Part shown: piece by piece, positions 1 to 51,987 of the stretch
Layout of the letters: each line of letters starts with the position of its first letter
Numbering within the stretch: position 1 is the first letter of the stretch
Origin: Candidula unifasciata
Taxonomy: Eukaryota; Mollusca; Gastropoda; Stylommatophora; Geomitridae
Direction of reading: 5' to 3'
NCBI GenBank assembly: GCA_905116865.2
Contig: CAJHNH020000192.1
Span: 108,501-172,500, forward strand
DNA length: 64,000 bases
The notes under the pieces: generated by a model
What the model saw: only the letters and a program-made list of their open reading frames with translations
What the model was told of the DNA's origin: nothing
Databases searched by the model: none
Translations under genes and position numbers: made by a program

Positions 1-235
1 TCACAGGGGACTGAACCCAGTTACTTTGAGCACCTATGGTAACTTCCTACAATACATGTAACTTGTATGCATCTCTTTGCGTCTGGATAAATTTAGTATC
101 AAAATGTTTATACAGGCTGTGATTGTAAACATGCAACACAATGCTACCGTAACGTACTCAAAGACCGGCAAATATCGTACAAGTAGACACATTTCACTGC
201 TAGGCGATTACTCTGTATTCATTTTTTTTTTGGCT

Positions 236-535
236 AACTGTATATAGCATAACTTCTAAATTTCTTAGAAACATGGTATTTATTCTAAAGCTCTCAGACA
301 TATAGTATTACTTCTAAAGTTTTCAGAAACATGGTATAACTTCTAAAGTTCTCAGACAAATTGTATTACGTCTTAAGTTCTCAGACACATGGTATTAATT
401 CTAAAGTCCTCAGGAACATGGTATAACTTCTAAAGTTATCAGGAACATGCTATTACTTCTGAAGTTCTCAGAAATGTGGTATAACTTCTAAAGTGTTTAC
501 AAACAAGTGGAGGCACTTCTAAAGCTTATGGAACA
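236..535. repeat. Tandem array, about 30-bp unit, intron 18
   Basis: About ten diverged copies of a roughly 30-bp unit containing GGTATAACTTCTAAAGTTCT and CAGAAACAT. It begins about 30 nt after the exon 18 donor on the gene strand. Confidence 0.9.
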
Positions 536-566
536 TTAGATTCATAAAATAGGCCTTTAGCATTAC

Positions 567-39352
<38,786 letters not shown>

Positions 39353-39439
39353 CTGAAAAGAGAAAAGGGATGAAGCAATGCCATTAGACAAGACAGCATT
39401 TAAAATTAAGATATTTTAACATTAAAATGCAACACTTAT

Positions 39440-39745
39440 AACTTCTTCTTCTTCTTTTTCGCTTCACCAGCTGTAAACTCTGGTGGAAAGTTCTGGTTGT
39501 TTATCTACCTCTGAACCTTAGTCGTGTTCCAGAACTTGAGTGTTGTGTGCATATCCATTCTACACATCTGACTCATCTTTATGCAGTCTTTTGGTTCCTT
39601 GCTTCTCAGGCAGATGCACTCAGACTTCAAATGAAGCCCTTAATTAGTCGACTCTTACGACATGCTTATTGAGAAGGCCGTGGGTCTATTCTTGTTTTCC
39701 GCAGAAGGGGGCTCCAGAACCCACACGGGGACATTGATAACTGAA
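39440..39745 (-). mobile_element. SINE family B, full copy
   Basis: Blocks CACCAGCTGTAAACTCTGGT, GTGTTCCAGAACTTGAGTGT, TTGCTTCTCAGGCAGATGCA, CGACATGCTTATTGAGAAGG and CCAGAACCCACACGGGGAC define the family. Confidence 0.7.
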
Positions 39746-39959
39746 ATGGTAATCAATGACAACCCTGGCCACAAGAGAGTTCCATTAAGCAGATGTAAAG
39801 GTCCCTTTACATACATTCCAGTGGTGCATCGGTCTTATGAGGCTAGACTCTTATATATGTACTGACCAAATGGCCCTCGAGGGGTGACGTGGGCACATTA
39901 CACTGACGAGAAAGGGGAAGGAGAGAACAAGCGACCTTTTAATCGGATTGCAACCGGCA

Positions 39960-41275
39960 CCATAAGTTAGGGAACTTTTTGTTGGCTTCTGCAGGGGAGA
40001 AATGAGCACGTATGGGATGTCATGAGTGCACTGATGTCAGTTCTCGGCCCATTCATTCATGCATTCATTCATTCATGCATTTATTCATTCATTCATTCAT
40101 TCATTCATTCATTCATTCATTCATTCATTCATTCATTCATTCATGCATTTATTCATTCATTCATTCATTCATTGATTCATTCATTCATTTAGACAATGAA
40201 AGAAATCATATACTGAAAGGATAGCGATTCAAAATAATCCTGGCATAAAGATGAAAAGAAACAGACATGCTTTTATCGTAGCGGGTACAAAGCAAAAAGC
40301 ACCATGGGATATCCTGGCTATCTTTAGAGAGAGACTGATAACGTAAAGATGTGAGCGCGGTAAATAAAGTGAAATCTTCTTGACAACAGTAGGGTTAACG
40401 ATCAATTTACCGCAAAGCAGAAAAAAGATAAGAAAATGCGTAGAGGGAACGACAGACAGAGGGAGACAGGGCGCGCACCTCAACCCAACAGATTATTTCT
40501 TCGTATGCACAGACTGTTTTCATTGACGGATTTAATGCAAACGTATCGCGTGTTTCTGAGAAAGAGTACTGTATTATGTATGATCAAGCTATTATTATCC
40601 CCATTATTTACTGCTGGATTATATATAACCTCAGGTCACATATCAGTGTGCGAGAGATACACATACAGTCACTCAATGTCTCCCTTCCGTTATATCCTTC
40701 TACTTCTTTCTATGAGTGCCAATCAATACATTGTCTGTTACCTTCTACGTCCACACTCATCCCCAACCCACTCCGTATCCCTCACACCCCTCCCCCCCCT
40801 CCTCTTTCTTTCAACGCTTTCAAATCACTGGTCTTAAGAGGTAAAAAGGGGAGGGGGGGGGGGTGTCAAGAAGACGAGAGAACAGGACGAGAGAGATAAA
40901 TGAGCAAGCAGGTGTCAACAAGAGAATGTAGGAAGTAATTAGAAAGACAATGCATGGGGGATAAAAGACAAAAGCTGATAAAAAACAGAGAGGGTAAAGG
41001 CAAAGAGAGAGGCACAGATGACGCAAAGGAATGATGAAAAAGAGTGGCAGCAAGGAAGAAACGATGGTAACAGAGAGAAGTGCCCAGGGTTAAAGGCGAC
41101 AGGGGGTCGTCGGGGGGGGGGGGGGGCAGAGAAATAGGATGGTAACAGAGAGTTAAGGACGACGAACAACAAAAGGCTGGGGTGTGTAGACAGAACTAAT
41201 ATAAGAGGTAGTATGGCAGGAAAGCGAGTGAAGAAGTGGCAATACTAAGAGGTGCCTATGGAGGGGGAGGGAGGG
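39960..41275. other. Upstream region: (CATT)n array and AG-rich sequence
   Basis: (CATT)n with interruptions at 40050-40190; purine-rich sequence with G runs near 40850 and 41113. No gene recognised. Confidence 0.6.
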
Positions 41276-41278
41276 GAC

Positions 41279-41280
<2 letters not shown>

Positions 41281-41316
<36 letters not shown>

Positions 41317-41363
41317 GATAGATAGGATAGATAGATAGATAGAGATGATAGAGATAGATAGAT

Positions 41364-41410
<47 letters not shown>

Positions 41411-41645
41411 AAGAGTAGATAGATAGATAGATAGAAGATAGATAGGTAGATACAGAGAGATAGATAGATAGAGGATAGATAGATAGATAGCCGATAGATA
41501 GATAGATAGATATATCGATAGATAGATAGATAGGGATAGATAGGATAGGGATAGGGATAGATAGAAGATAGGATAGATAGATAGATAGATAGAAGATAGA
41601 TAGGATAGATAGATAGATAGATAGAAGATAGATAGATAGATAGAT

Positions 41646-41686
<41 letters not shown>

Positions 41687-41714
41687 GATAGATTAGATAG
41701 ATAGATAGATAGAT

Positions 41715-41794
<80 letters not shown>

Positions 41795-41813
41795 GATAGA
41801 TAGATAGGATAGG

Positions 41814-41847
<34 letters not shown>

Positions 41848-41856
41848 CAGATAGAC

Positions 41857-41887
<31 letters not shown>

Positions 41888-41985
41888 CATGGATGGATGG
41901 ATGGATGGACAGACATGGATGGATGGATGGATGGATGGATGGATGGATGGATGGAGACATGGATGGATGGATGGATAGATAGATA

Positions 41986-42050
<65 letters not shown>
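41281..42050. repeat. (GATA)n, (GGAT)n and (GA)n compound microsatellite, ~770 bp
   Basis: GATA units with GATAG and GATA-loss variants to ~41885, GGAT units to ~41975, then pure (GA)n to 42049. Long frames here are artefacts. Confidence 0.97.
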
Positions 42051-42053
<3 letters not shown>

Positions 42054-42089
42054 TCATGCACAAGCCTTTTGAAGCATCTGAAGTAACGG

Positions 42090-42350
42090 ACATTTTCCCC
42101 CGCCTTCAGGCGTATTGGGAATATGGGGCTAGAGATATATTTTATAAATCAATCGGCACTTGGCAGGTGATGTAGTCACCATCACGCCAGCCGCCTTTAC
42201 TTCCCAAGACTCCACCAAGGCTGAGTCGACGTGAGATCCAAGGTCTTAATTTTTTTTTTTTTTTTCAGGTCTGGTACCGTCAGGACCCAATCCAAGGACC
42301 TTCCGATCCATGAACGAGCGTTCCAGCTGCTTAACCCTGGTAGCTCCGAA
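42090..42350 (-). mobile_element. SINE family A, near full-length
   Basis: Contains CCTTCAGGCGTATTGGGAAT, ATCGGCACTTGGCAGGTGAT, GCCGCCTTTACTTCCCAAGA and a tRNA-like head at its high-coordinate end. Confidence 0.7.
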
Positions 42351-42429
42351 AGTATTCCATACATAAAAACTAAAGATAAATGTCCTAAACACCGAAACAG
42401 AAGGTATTTTTGAAGGAAAAACAACGAAT

Positions 42430-42432
42430 TAC

Positions 42433-42497
<65 letters not shown>

Positions 42498-42518
42498 GCG
42501 CGCGCGCGCGCGCGCGCA
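42430..42518. repeat. (CT)n (AC)n (CG)n microsatellite
   Basis: CT repeats to 42482, then CA, then a run of alternating CG that could form Z-DNA. Confidence 0.95.
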
Positions 42519-42619
42519 AAACAGAAGATGCAGAAACATTTGAAAGTTACAGAAACGGAATGTCGATAACTAAAATCAAAAACAGAAGATATGTACTCGT
42601 ATAGAAAAAAACACAGAAA

Positions 42620-42845
42620 ACCATATAGATGTGGCACTGGAAAATATCGTGACAGCTGGAAAGATCACTGGTAGAAGAGGCAGAGGTAGACCAAGAGAAA
42701 TGATGGTGGATGGCTTAAGACAGTGGCATGGAGGAATATCATCAGTTGAATTGACCCAGAACACCAAAGACCGAGATCTGTTTAGGACGCATGAACGTCT
42801 GTCTGTCTACACCAGCTGGCAAGGCACTTGATGATAATGATGATA
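42620..42845 (+). pseudogene. LINE 3' end with ATGATG-like tail
   Basis: VALENIVTAGKITGRRGRGR then PREMMVDGLRQWHGGIS, ELTQNTKDRDLFRT and SWQGT with stop, an RTE-like ORF2 C-terminus followed by TGATGATAATGATGAT. Confidence 0.75.
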
Positions 42846-43004
42846 TAAAACACAGAACAGGCAGATATAAATACAGAAACGGAAAGTTAATATTCAAATA
42901 TACAAACAGAAGGTAAATATCTAGAACGAAGAACTAGAATGTAAATATCTGAAATACAGGAGCAGAAGGTAATAATAACTAAGAAACAAGACACGTTAAC
43001 AGCA

Positions 43005-43105
43005 GGTAAGGTTAGTTACGTATCCTTTACAGGACGTTGCAGAACCAACCCCGGTTGTGTGGTTTTTTAAGGCAAATTTGCGTCCAGTAGTTTGCCATAA
43101 CAGCA
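43005..43105 (-). mobile_element. SINE family H, 3' part
   Basis: GTTAGTTACGTATCCTTTAC AGG, ACGTTGCAGAACCAACCCC and CAGTAGTTTGCCATAAC. A shorter piece lies at 43455-43505. Confidence 0.65.
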
Positions 43106-43519
43106 GGTAAACATATAAGATAAATAAATTAACAGAATAAAAAAAAAAAAAAACGCTAAACAACACACAGTATATTTCAGATAGAAAACAATAGCTTGGC
43201 AAAATGGGTGAATTTTAAATGATGTATTTTTAAATAATGCTTCGAGTCTGTGGAGTGAGCGGGCGGTCAGAATATACAAGAGAGGGCTGCCTATCTGGTT
43301 GACTTGTTTACTTGCCAGCTGTAACAAAACAAATTACCCAGCCTTGTAAAGAATAGTCGCTTAGCTTTATAATCGGTAAAATCCTGGCAATATACCTCCG
43401 GATGGTACGCAATTCCAGCACGCACAGTGAATAAGATACTAGACTCATATCTGCATAGTTAGTTGCGTACCCTTTACAGGACGTTGCAGAACCAACCCAA
43501 GATTTGTTTGGCTGAGTTA

Positions 43520-44365
43520 TAATTTGAGTTATGAGTTAAATTATCTTCACAGAATTCCGGACATAGACGCTCAGATTCCCCTCTCAACATATTCATCAAC
43601 GTCGCGCGGTTAATAGTGCCAGTCCTATGTTGGTTAACAAGACTTCGTGTGCGTCCTGTGTGCTTCTCATGCTTGGCTGTGCCGATCTTTACTCCCAATT
43701 CTCATATTCTTAGCAGTAATGTGGACACGTCGCTTCTAAAATCCTCAGAACGTCCTATCTCTCTGAGGGCAAAAACAATGTCTGCGTGATCCATGGGCCG
43801 GCCATCTTCAATTAATGCAGCACCCGCTCTTTTATTACCAACAACACCTGCATGCCATGGGGTTAATATGAAGGTAACTGCACACATATGAGAGTTTTGC
43901 AATGACTCAAACCAGTGTCTGCGTAACCAGCCTGCCAGGACCCGCCGAATCATGCTCAAAGAATCACTCAGCACAAACACGCGTGGGAATAGTCCTGTGA
44001 TTCTAGCCACATGAAAACTTGTGTCACCGCCATCACCTCCATCGTCATGCTGCAGGTAGTCATGGAGAAGGCAACGCTGGCTTCTGGAACTCTTCTGCAT
44101 GAAGAGCGAGCTGTAAATGCCTATGCACTCTTATGTCCTCGTATAACGGACCCGTCTGCGAAGATCACCGCATGTCTCATTTGACCTGTCACTGATAAGT
44201 GCGCATATCTCGGCAATGACAGCAACTGAATTTTGCTCTCGACAACTCCTTTCGAGCCTCACGACACAGGAAAATGTGAAATTGGGCGCCTTAGACGCTG
44301 GTATCCATTCCTCACCTGGATGGATATCTGTAAGGACTGCAAACCTGCATGATGTCATCCTCTGC
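43520..44365 (-). pseudogene. LINE RNase H domain, degraded
   Basis: Minus strand carries FADGSVIRGHKS, then VFVLSDSLSMIRRVLAGWLR and FILTPWHAGVVGNKRA, the second and third RNase H blocks (SDS, then PGHAGVxGNExA, here with PWHAG). LRGESERLCPEFCED follows further on. A related 120-bp sequence occurs at 48590-48720. Confidence 0.65.
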
Positions 44366-44504
44366 CCTACCCAGCCATGATTTGCCCTTTCACAAGCCTA
44401 TTGCCCTTTTTTTTTCTTGAACAGCATGTGGTGCAAAGGGTGCTTCAGATCTGAGCTTATCTTGAGGTATTCACGAGCCCTCCAGATCTTGATCCTGATT
44501 GTTT

Positions 44505-44710
44505 GGCTGTTGTGGGTTTTTTCTTTTCTTTCCTAGGCACATTTAACATTCAGTAGTTTTTCACTGCTTACTGCGCGGTTAGTTAATGGTACCACTGTCG
44601 AAACCAACGCAAGACAAACAATCTGCAGCTGGGACCGAACCCGGCGCCCTGGCATTACAAAGCCCGTTTGCAACGCCAAAGCTTCAGACGCCGACATATC
44701 TGTATAGACA
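44505..44710 (-). mobile_element. SINE family H, near full-length
   Basis: The minus strand has GCGTCTGAAGCTTTGGCGTT, GCCGGGTTCGGTCCCAGCTG (B-box-like) and TTGGTTTCGACAGTGGTACC. It is the reverse of 53480-53965. Confidence 0.7.
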
Positions 44711-44904
44711 TATCGATATGGTCACCATCACGTTGTCCACCTTTATTTTACAGGGCATCACCTGGTACCCATGAAAAGTGTGTCCATAGGCGCTGGAAGC
44801 TGTTGGAATCGGTGCGGGGGGGGGGGGGGTGTTAAGCGGTAACTGCAGCAATAAAGTGTAGGGATCACAATAGATTCTAATACAGAATACTCCTCTGCAA
44901 AAGA

Positions 44905-45190
44905 TGTGGTATGAAATATATCGCCGAAACGGGGATACGACTAGCTGACAAGTTCAGGCAACAACTTTCTGGTGTGCAGAACGGTGCTCTCAAATCAGTG
45001 TCGAGGAATTTCAAATCTAAGGTTACCAAGGTGCCCTCGATATGGAAGTTACAGTCATCAGGTCTCGCCACTAACCACACCAATGAGTTACGGCTCCTGC
45101 CTGTAACAGCTCTCCCTGGGCTAGTACTAACTTCCGGTGCTCATACGCATGCCAGAGATTCAAATGGTCAGATATGTGGATTTCTCTAGG
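44905..45190 (+). pseudogene. GIY-YIG-like fragment, probably of a Penelope-like element
   Basis: CRRCGMKYIAETGIRLADKF then RQQLSGVQNGALKSVSRNF resembles the core CxxCxxxYIGETGRRLxxRFREHL of GIY-YIG domains in invertebrate retroelements; the YIG is YIA here. No RT nearby. Confidence 0.5.
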
Positions 45191-45445
45191 AAATACTTCA
45201 GTTAAGTGTTTAAGTGTTTGTGTGCATTCTTGTTCGTAAGTGTAACATTACCTATCTGTGTAATGTGCTGATGAAGACTCTCTAGCCGCAACGTCCACTT
45301 GTCGTTTGTGTTTCTGATAATGAGTAGATGACTAGATATACTTTTGACTTGGTTTGATATACTGTAATGATATATCTATTATCTATCAATCATTGTCTAT
45401 CTAATCTATTATCTATCTATTAAATCTACACAAGTCTATGGGATG

Positions 45446-45870
<425 letters not shown>

Positions 45871-46099
45871 CCTCACGCGCACGCGCAAGCCCGCACACAA
45901 ACACAAAATCAAAGCAACCGTTATGACACGAACAATGGCTCATCACTTCCCTAATCACATCCACCCAATTGTCTGGGTAATTCGTAGGGCTGGGTCGAGC
46001 ATGTCGAGCACTCCTAACGGGGAGAGCCCGAGCGATACACTACGATGGTCTTCAAATGAAAACCCTAAAATGTTGACAGAAATTACAATAACCATGCCA

Positions 46100-46680
46100 C
46101 TGACGGAATACGGTGACGTCATAAGGACAGTTCAAAGGTGGCCGCCCCACTTCTTACATGCACCAATGAGGAGCGGCGCTTATTCTCAGCCTCTTGATCG
46201 GTGACAACAGAACGCTCCTTCTCTTATGTTTTCAAAAGGAGTAGAAAATTATAGGGAAGAGAAAAAGTTGGTCAGAAACAACAAATAGTTTATGTTAGCT
46301 TTACAAAATCGATCTCAATAAACAAACAAAGGACGTTGCGGCGATTAGCCTTTATCAGCACATAAAGGACAACACAGTACATATACACAAATATGCTTTA
46401 ACTATGAAGTGACTACATAGGACTCTAATGTATAAAATAAATGATACTCATCTAGTGTCCCTGGCGAAAAAACTTCCTACAATAAAATGACGGTCAACCT
46501 ATATATCTCCAACGCGCGGGTGGGGGCGAAAAAAGGGGCGGATTAGACGCCAACAGCGTACACTGCGTGTCTTAGGAGGGAGTGTGCATGTCAAAAGCGG
46601 GGCGACCACATTTAAACTGTTATGACGTCGCCGTGTTGTTCGTCTGCACCGCAATATCGCGTGCTAAACACTCTTGACAT
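46100..46680. promoter_or_regulatory. Candidate CpG-rich regulatory segment with CRE
   Basis: A palindromic TGACGTCA at 46114-46121, ACCAATGAG near 46162, GGGGCGGAT near 46535 and TGACGTCG near 46623 lie in sequence with many CpGs compared with the rest of the window. No transcript start or TATA box is evident. Confidence 0.2.
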
Positions 46681-46689
46681 CCTTAACAA

Positions 46690-47810
46690 AATACTGACAG
46701 GCTACAAGACAATGGGATGGATATTGTAATTTATGTCCCATTTGTAAGGTTTGCCTAGCTGGTTGTGTTCTTAGTACATCTGACTCCATAGCGACTCGCA
46801 CAAGCCGTCTGGCAGTGACAGGTTCGATGTCCGGCACGGTAATTACAGTTTTCGATTTTCATGTTGTCTAGTGTGTCCTTCTACCTTTCTATTTCTTACT
46901 ATGAGTGGCGATCAATACATTGTCTCTGTGTCAGTCAGTCGAGATACCAGGTCGATTATAGGGAAACAAGCATGGTAAATAATAATTCACAAAAGCAAAG
47001 ACAAAAATTTTTTTTAACAGATAAAGATAATGAGAATAATTAGCGCAAACGATACCCGACTCCTCTGGTGAAAACGAATTTCAAACGGTATAGTCATATA
47101 CATATTTATGGAAGCAGTGATGGAGTTACAGCAGACACTGATTATAAAATATAAATGCAACGGGCAGGAGGGGACATTCATTAACTGGTAGAACAGAAAT
47201 TAATCTGTCTGTGTCAATGGAGGAATCATGAGCATGGAGCTTGTGGAACCAATCAAACAAATCGCATTCAATAAAAGCCGAGTAAAACATATCCGTATGC
47301 TGGAGGGGATACATTAAAGAAATGTGTTGTGGCGTAACCAGAAAGTCATTTCGCTGAAACCCAGACGGAATAATAAACAGATGAAAAAACAAAAAGCGCA
47401 TAGATAGAGAGAAGAGTCAGACACATGGATACTCATTATGGGAATGTGGTGAACAAAGAGCAGGGGATAGCAACAGATACAGCAAGTGTTGCTAGGTGTT
47501 AACTGTAGCTGTACACACAGTTGCCAAGAAATCAAGGGGTGGGGTGGTCCGCTGAAACCTTCTTTAGGTAAAGATAGAGTAAAAGGTAAAGTCGGGAGAT
47601 GTAAACCAGCGTCACTGCACACGGTTATAAACCATAAGTGCTCTGCCACCAATACAGACAGCTGATAAGAAATTGTCCGCCTGTGTCGCTGTCCACACGT
47701 AGCTACAGCGACGTTCCTCCATTAACCCCAGAGTGATAACTCTGGTACCCATTTCCTAAAGGCTGGGTGAACCCCGGGAACCGCCCGGTTTCGAACACCA
47801 GCCGTGGGCT
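46690..47810. other. No gene recognised
   Basis: Unique-looking sequence; a partial family A SINE may end it at 47715-47810 (ACCCATTTCCTAAAGGCTGG and CCGGGAACCGCC). Confidence 0.5.
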
Positions 47811-47835
47811 TCTTTAAGTGCATAATACTAATAAT

Positions 47836-47911
47836 ACGAAGAAGAAAAAAGAAAAGAAGAAGAAGAAAAAGAAAAGAAGAAGAAGAAAAGAAGAAGAAGA
47901 AGAAGAAGAAG

Positions 47912-47941
<30 letters not shown>
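47836..47941. repeat. (GAA)n-rich microsatellite
   Basis: GAA and AAAG units, ~100 bp. Confidence 0.95.
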
Positions 47942-47942
<1 letters not shown>

Positions 47943-48159
47943 GAGAGAAGGGAGGAATGGAAGAAGTGTAAGAACGTATGCCTTCTATAAATTACCACGG
48001 AATAGCAGTAAGTGAGACAGATGAAGGCAGAGATCAGCTGGGGGGAGCTGAGAGGAAATCGATAAAAACACAGAAAACCCCAGGAGAAAGAAAAGATGCC
48101 TCGGCACAAGAAACACTGTAAATGAAATTATAGCTTGCAGAAATTGACATACCAGCTCA

Positions 48160-48310
48160 ACTAATTCCAAGCATGGGAGCCTTGCCATCCAGCCCGTAGG
48201 CCATATGTTTGAATCCCTACTGGCCCCCGTAGGTATTTCAGGGTGCCATTGTTGGGAAAACAAGAATAGACCCATTGCTTCCCTAACAAGTATGAGTTAT
48301 GAGTTAGGAT
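48160..48310 (+). mobile_element. SINE family B head
   Basis: CCATATGTTTGAATCCCTAC TGG (B-box-like) then CAAGAATAGACCCATTGC. A second B fragment lies at 48735-48860. Confidence 0.6.
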
Positions 48311-49085
48311 AGGAATAAACTCACAGGGAGCAAGTACAGCAGGGATCTACCAGTAGTCAGTAGAAATTGTCCTCGTTGACAAGTGTTTCGGCCCACGATT
48401 CCTAGACATTTTCGGAGGTGGGCCCACCTGAGTTCATGAAGCTCAGGGCTGGTACCCTGCTGCACGAGATTACCGGATGGTGTTTTCTTTCGGATAGGGA
48501 CAAGACGACTTGGTGGTTTCGCAGAAGGTACTAGATTATATTCACAGCCCTCCGAACACATCTATAGGCGCTTTGATTCCCCTCTCAACACATTCATCAG
48601 TGTCGTGCGGTTAATAGTGCCAGTCTTATGTTGGTTAACAAGACTTCGTGTGCTTCTCGTGCTTGGCTGTGCCGATGTTTACTCCTAATTCGGGTATTCA
48701 TAGCAGTGATGTGGACACGCTGCTTCCAAAATAAAGTATGTCGTAAGAGTCGACGAAACTGGAGCTTCCTTCGAAGTCGAAGTGTATCTGCCGGACAGGC
48801 AGAGAACCAACAGTATAGAAACAAATATAAGTCAGATATGAAAAAGGGACACGTGCACCGGTGTAGGCGAAGAAGAGGAATCCTAACCAAACTGGATTTA
48901 AACAGAAAAAAAAAAATAAAAAAAAAATAAACTGATATAGCCTAAAACTGGCTTCATGAAGTGTCCTCAGAAATAAAAGCGACACGCGTTTAAATCTCTA
49001 TATCTGCAATATAATATTGACGGAGTAAACTTCGTTGAATATACCAGCGCTGCGTACTTCTTTTCTTCAAGCAGCAACTGATGAG

Positions 49086-49144
49086 GTAGGGTGTTGTGTG
49101 TGTGTGTGGTGTGGACGGTGAAGATGCAAGGAGTTTGTGTGTGT

Positions 49145-49230
<86 letters not shown>
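49086..49230. repeat. (GT)n and (CT)n microsatellite
   Basis: Short GT run then ~84 bp of pure CT. Confidence 0.97.
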
Positions 49231-49719
49231 ATGCGTTGCTTAAAATTCATTCTCATTTCTTTAAGGCTGCTGCTAATGCTGTCTTTCTATGTTTGAGTGG
49301 TCTTCCTCCAGCTCTGTGTTCGTGACATTTCTCCTGCTATTTGGTACCAGGCATTCTCGTCAGGCGGCCAAACCGTTTCATCTATTGTTCTATAATTTAC
49401 CTCAAGTACTTACTCCAGTAATCAAAGTCGCAGGTGAAAGAACCCAATGGGATTAATCACTGAAAAGCAGCAATAGCTGATTAACGACAGGGAAACGGTG
49501 TACTGACTTGGTAACAATGCTAAGCATTTGGTTCAATACGACAGAAGAAAAAAAAGCAGCCAGACAAACTCAGTCTCCAAACAACTGTTATCAGTTTCAG
49601 TGAGTAGCTCGGCTGTTTTTATTTGTAAGAAACTGTTTCCTGCCGTTGACCCTGTACGGGTACCAGGGTTCCATTATGTGGAGAGGAAGGGGAAGGGGTG
49701 AGGAAACATAATAGGAAAC

Positions 49720-49870
49720 CCCCCCCCCCCCCCTCAACAAGCAACTCTTAAACGGCGACTAGTAAGGGTCTGCGGAGATAAAATGTGTTGGTCCGATAGG
49801 TGCAGATATCGCAGCCTATCTGTAAACCACAACATAACGTGTCAACCGCCCTATTAAAGCAGTTTTACAT
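49720..49870. repeat. (C)n and family F, copy 3
   Basis: C run then AGATATCGCAGCCTATCTGT and AAACCACAACATAACGTGTC. Confidence 0.65.
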
Positions 49871-50134
49871 TTTTGAGGGGTGTGAAGAAAAGGGGGAAAA
49901 CAATTGGTAGGGGTAGTTCCTATTGTCTTCCTTAAACTGATTAGAGATCAAAAACTTGCCAAAACTTGACAACTGTCCTGGCAACACTGGCGGGACAGGA
50001 GCAAACGGAAGACAATTACCGTGATGGGACGGAACAAAAGCAAGGACCTGATCCGGGATTCTGGTGATAGAATGGGATCAAGAGCTAGCACCATCTATGC
50101 TTATCGACAGCCCAAATGATAATAGTGGTTCTCT

Positions 50135-50415
50135 TCTTTATTTATTTAATTCTTCTTTTTCATAGAGTAAAGTGGCGGAAAGTTCCGGTTGTTCGTCCAA
50201 CTTTGGACTTCGGTCTCGTTCTTGAGTTTTGCGTCAAGGTGTCTTTTACAGATTTGGCTTATTTCTATGGGGATTGTTGGCTACTCGCATCTCAGGCAGA
50301 TCTCCTCTGACTTCGAGGGAAACACCCCTAATTATTCGCCTCCTACGACATGCTTGTTAGTCTATTCGTTTCCACCAAAAAGGGGGTTATACAGAACCCA
50401 TACTGGAAACTCTTA
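50135..50415 (-). mobile_element. SINE family B copy
   Basis: GTAAAGTGGCGGAAAGTTCC, ATCTCAGGCAGATCTCCTCT, ACGACATGCTTGTTAG and CAGAACCCATACTGG. Confidence 0.65.
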
Positions 50416-50539
50416 TTTCCTTTGTTAAACTATAGTAGGAAATAAATTGTTAACATCCTCATATGTCTTTCTTCATTCATTATATATTTAAACATCTTTA
50501 ACGACTCTTTTAATGCAAGTCGCAAATGACTTATGATGT

Positions 50540-50705
50540 TATAATCATATCTGTAGGTCAATCGGCACTCGTTTGTTAATGGGGTAGACATCAAGATGGC
50601 CGCCTTGACTTCCGATGACATTGCTTGGTACCTATTATAAGCTTGGTCGACCAGTGGAATCAACTCTGGAAAAGAAGTAGAACAATCTGACTCGATGCAG
50701 AGTTG
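50540..50705 (-). mobile_element. SINE family A copy
   Basis: CAATCGGCACTCG, GTAGACATCAAGATGGCCGC and TGGTACCTATTATAAGCTTG match the family body. Confidence 0.55.
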
Positions 50706-51109
50706 CATCCCCGATCCTTTCTTTGGTAGGCAGGCAAACGCCAGCCAATACGTGACCCTGGCTCTCTTTAGTTCACCACTGGTTGGGTTTTGCATTTTAT
50801 TTAAGTAGGTGATAAGGACGCCAAGCATTTGCCAACCCTCCTACGCTGCCTCTTGCGATACGTTGGGTAGGTTACAGTGTTAGTATTATTGACTTCACTA
50901 ATAGACTCAGTACAGGCAGGACCCCACACCGGAGGCAGACATATCAAACACATGAAACAATGAACACTTCGACAAATAAGATCCATCAGAATAGAGCAAC
51001 CACACAAAAGACGAAAGTGTTCACGATTACTGACAAAGAAATTCACACAACTGTATCGTATTTTTCGATCTTTACCAAAGATTAAGCAAGAGGAGAAGGA
51101 TAAGATAAT

Positions 51110-51340
51110 GTAAAGTGAGAGGGTCGACTTCATTGCACCGAGTTTTATTCCATATATATAGCTCAGTGTCTCTTAGCAAAACAGCTAGCTGAGTGTCGAG
51201 AGCGTCATACAGAGCACGACCTCCGTAGCTCCGACGACGATACCCAAGAGATCTTTGTAGAAATTGCGCTCGTGAACCCACGAACTTCACAGAGCGAGGA
51301 AAACGACTTGACCACTTCGCCACGGAGACTCCCGAGGGGA
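51110..51340 (-). mobile_element. SINE family D, full copy, tRNA-derived
   Basis: The minus strand begins GGGAGTCTCCGTGGCGAAGT GGTCAAGTCG and has GTGGGTTCACGAGC, good A- and B-box-like motifs. The body matches 21965, 25885 and 28785. Confidence 0.7.
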
Positions 51341-51344
51341 AGAA

Positions 51345-51927
51345 TACGATGGAGCAGGGAAGTGGAGGCGAAAAAGAGGCAGAATATTTTAATGTTACCG
51401 TCGTTTTTTTTTTTTTTTTTTTTATCTCCCTATGTCGCCCGTCCCCCTCCCCCACTTAAACAAATATAACAGTATTCCACTATCTTTTGCCTAGCGTGTT
51501 TTGTGTACGAAACATTCAAAATGAAGGCGCAAGCCTAAAAACACACTGGGAGTTGTGACCAGACTTCGTCTGTGGTTTTCAATCTGGTGGTAGCAGCACC
51601 AGCGCGTCCTTTGCCGGACCCGCTAATTTGGTACCCGGACAAGAAATAAGAGAGCAAGGAAGCCAAGGGTTCTGTCTGCGCTGCAGTAGTGGCAGCAGCA
51701 CGTGTCAGCACCAGAGGCTGTCCAATGCTGAAAACAAGCAGAAACTCTGGTTATTGATCGGCCAAACGTGTACGTGAGTCCACAATGGAATACCAAAGAA
51801 CACTGTTGACCCAGATACTTAAATGCACATCGGAGCACCTGGTCCAGCATTAGATTACTAAATCTTCTCTGAAGCGACTTTTGGAAGGTCTATTTTTTTT
51901 TAGTGTATGCGTGTGTGTGTGTGTGTG

Positions 51928-51987
<60 letters not shown>

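Noticed and set aside
41245..42093. 282-codon frame rich in YLSI
   Set aside because: Translation of the GATA/GGAT/GA microsatellite.
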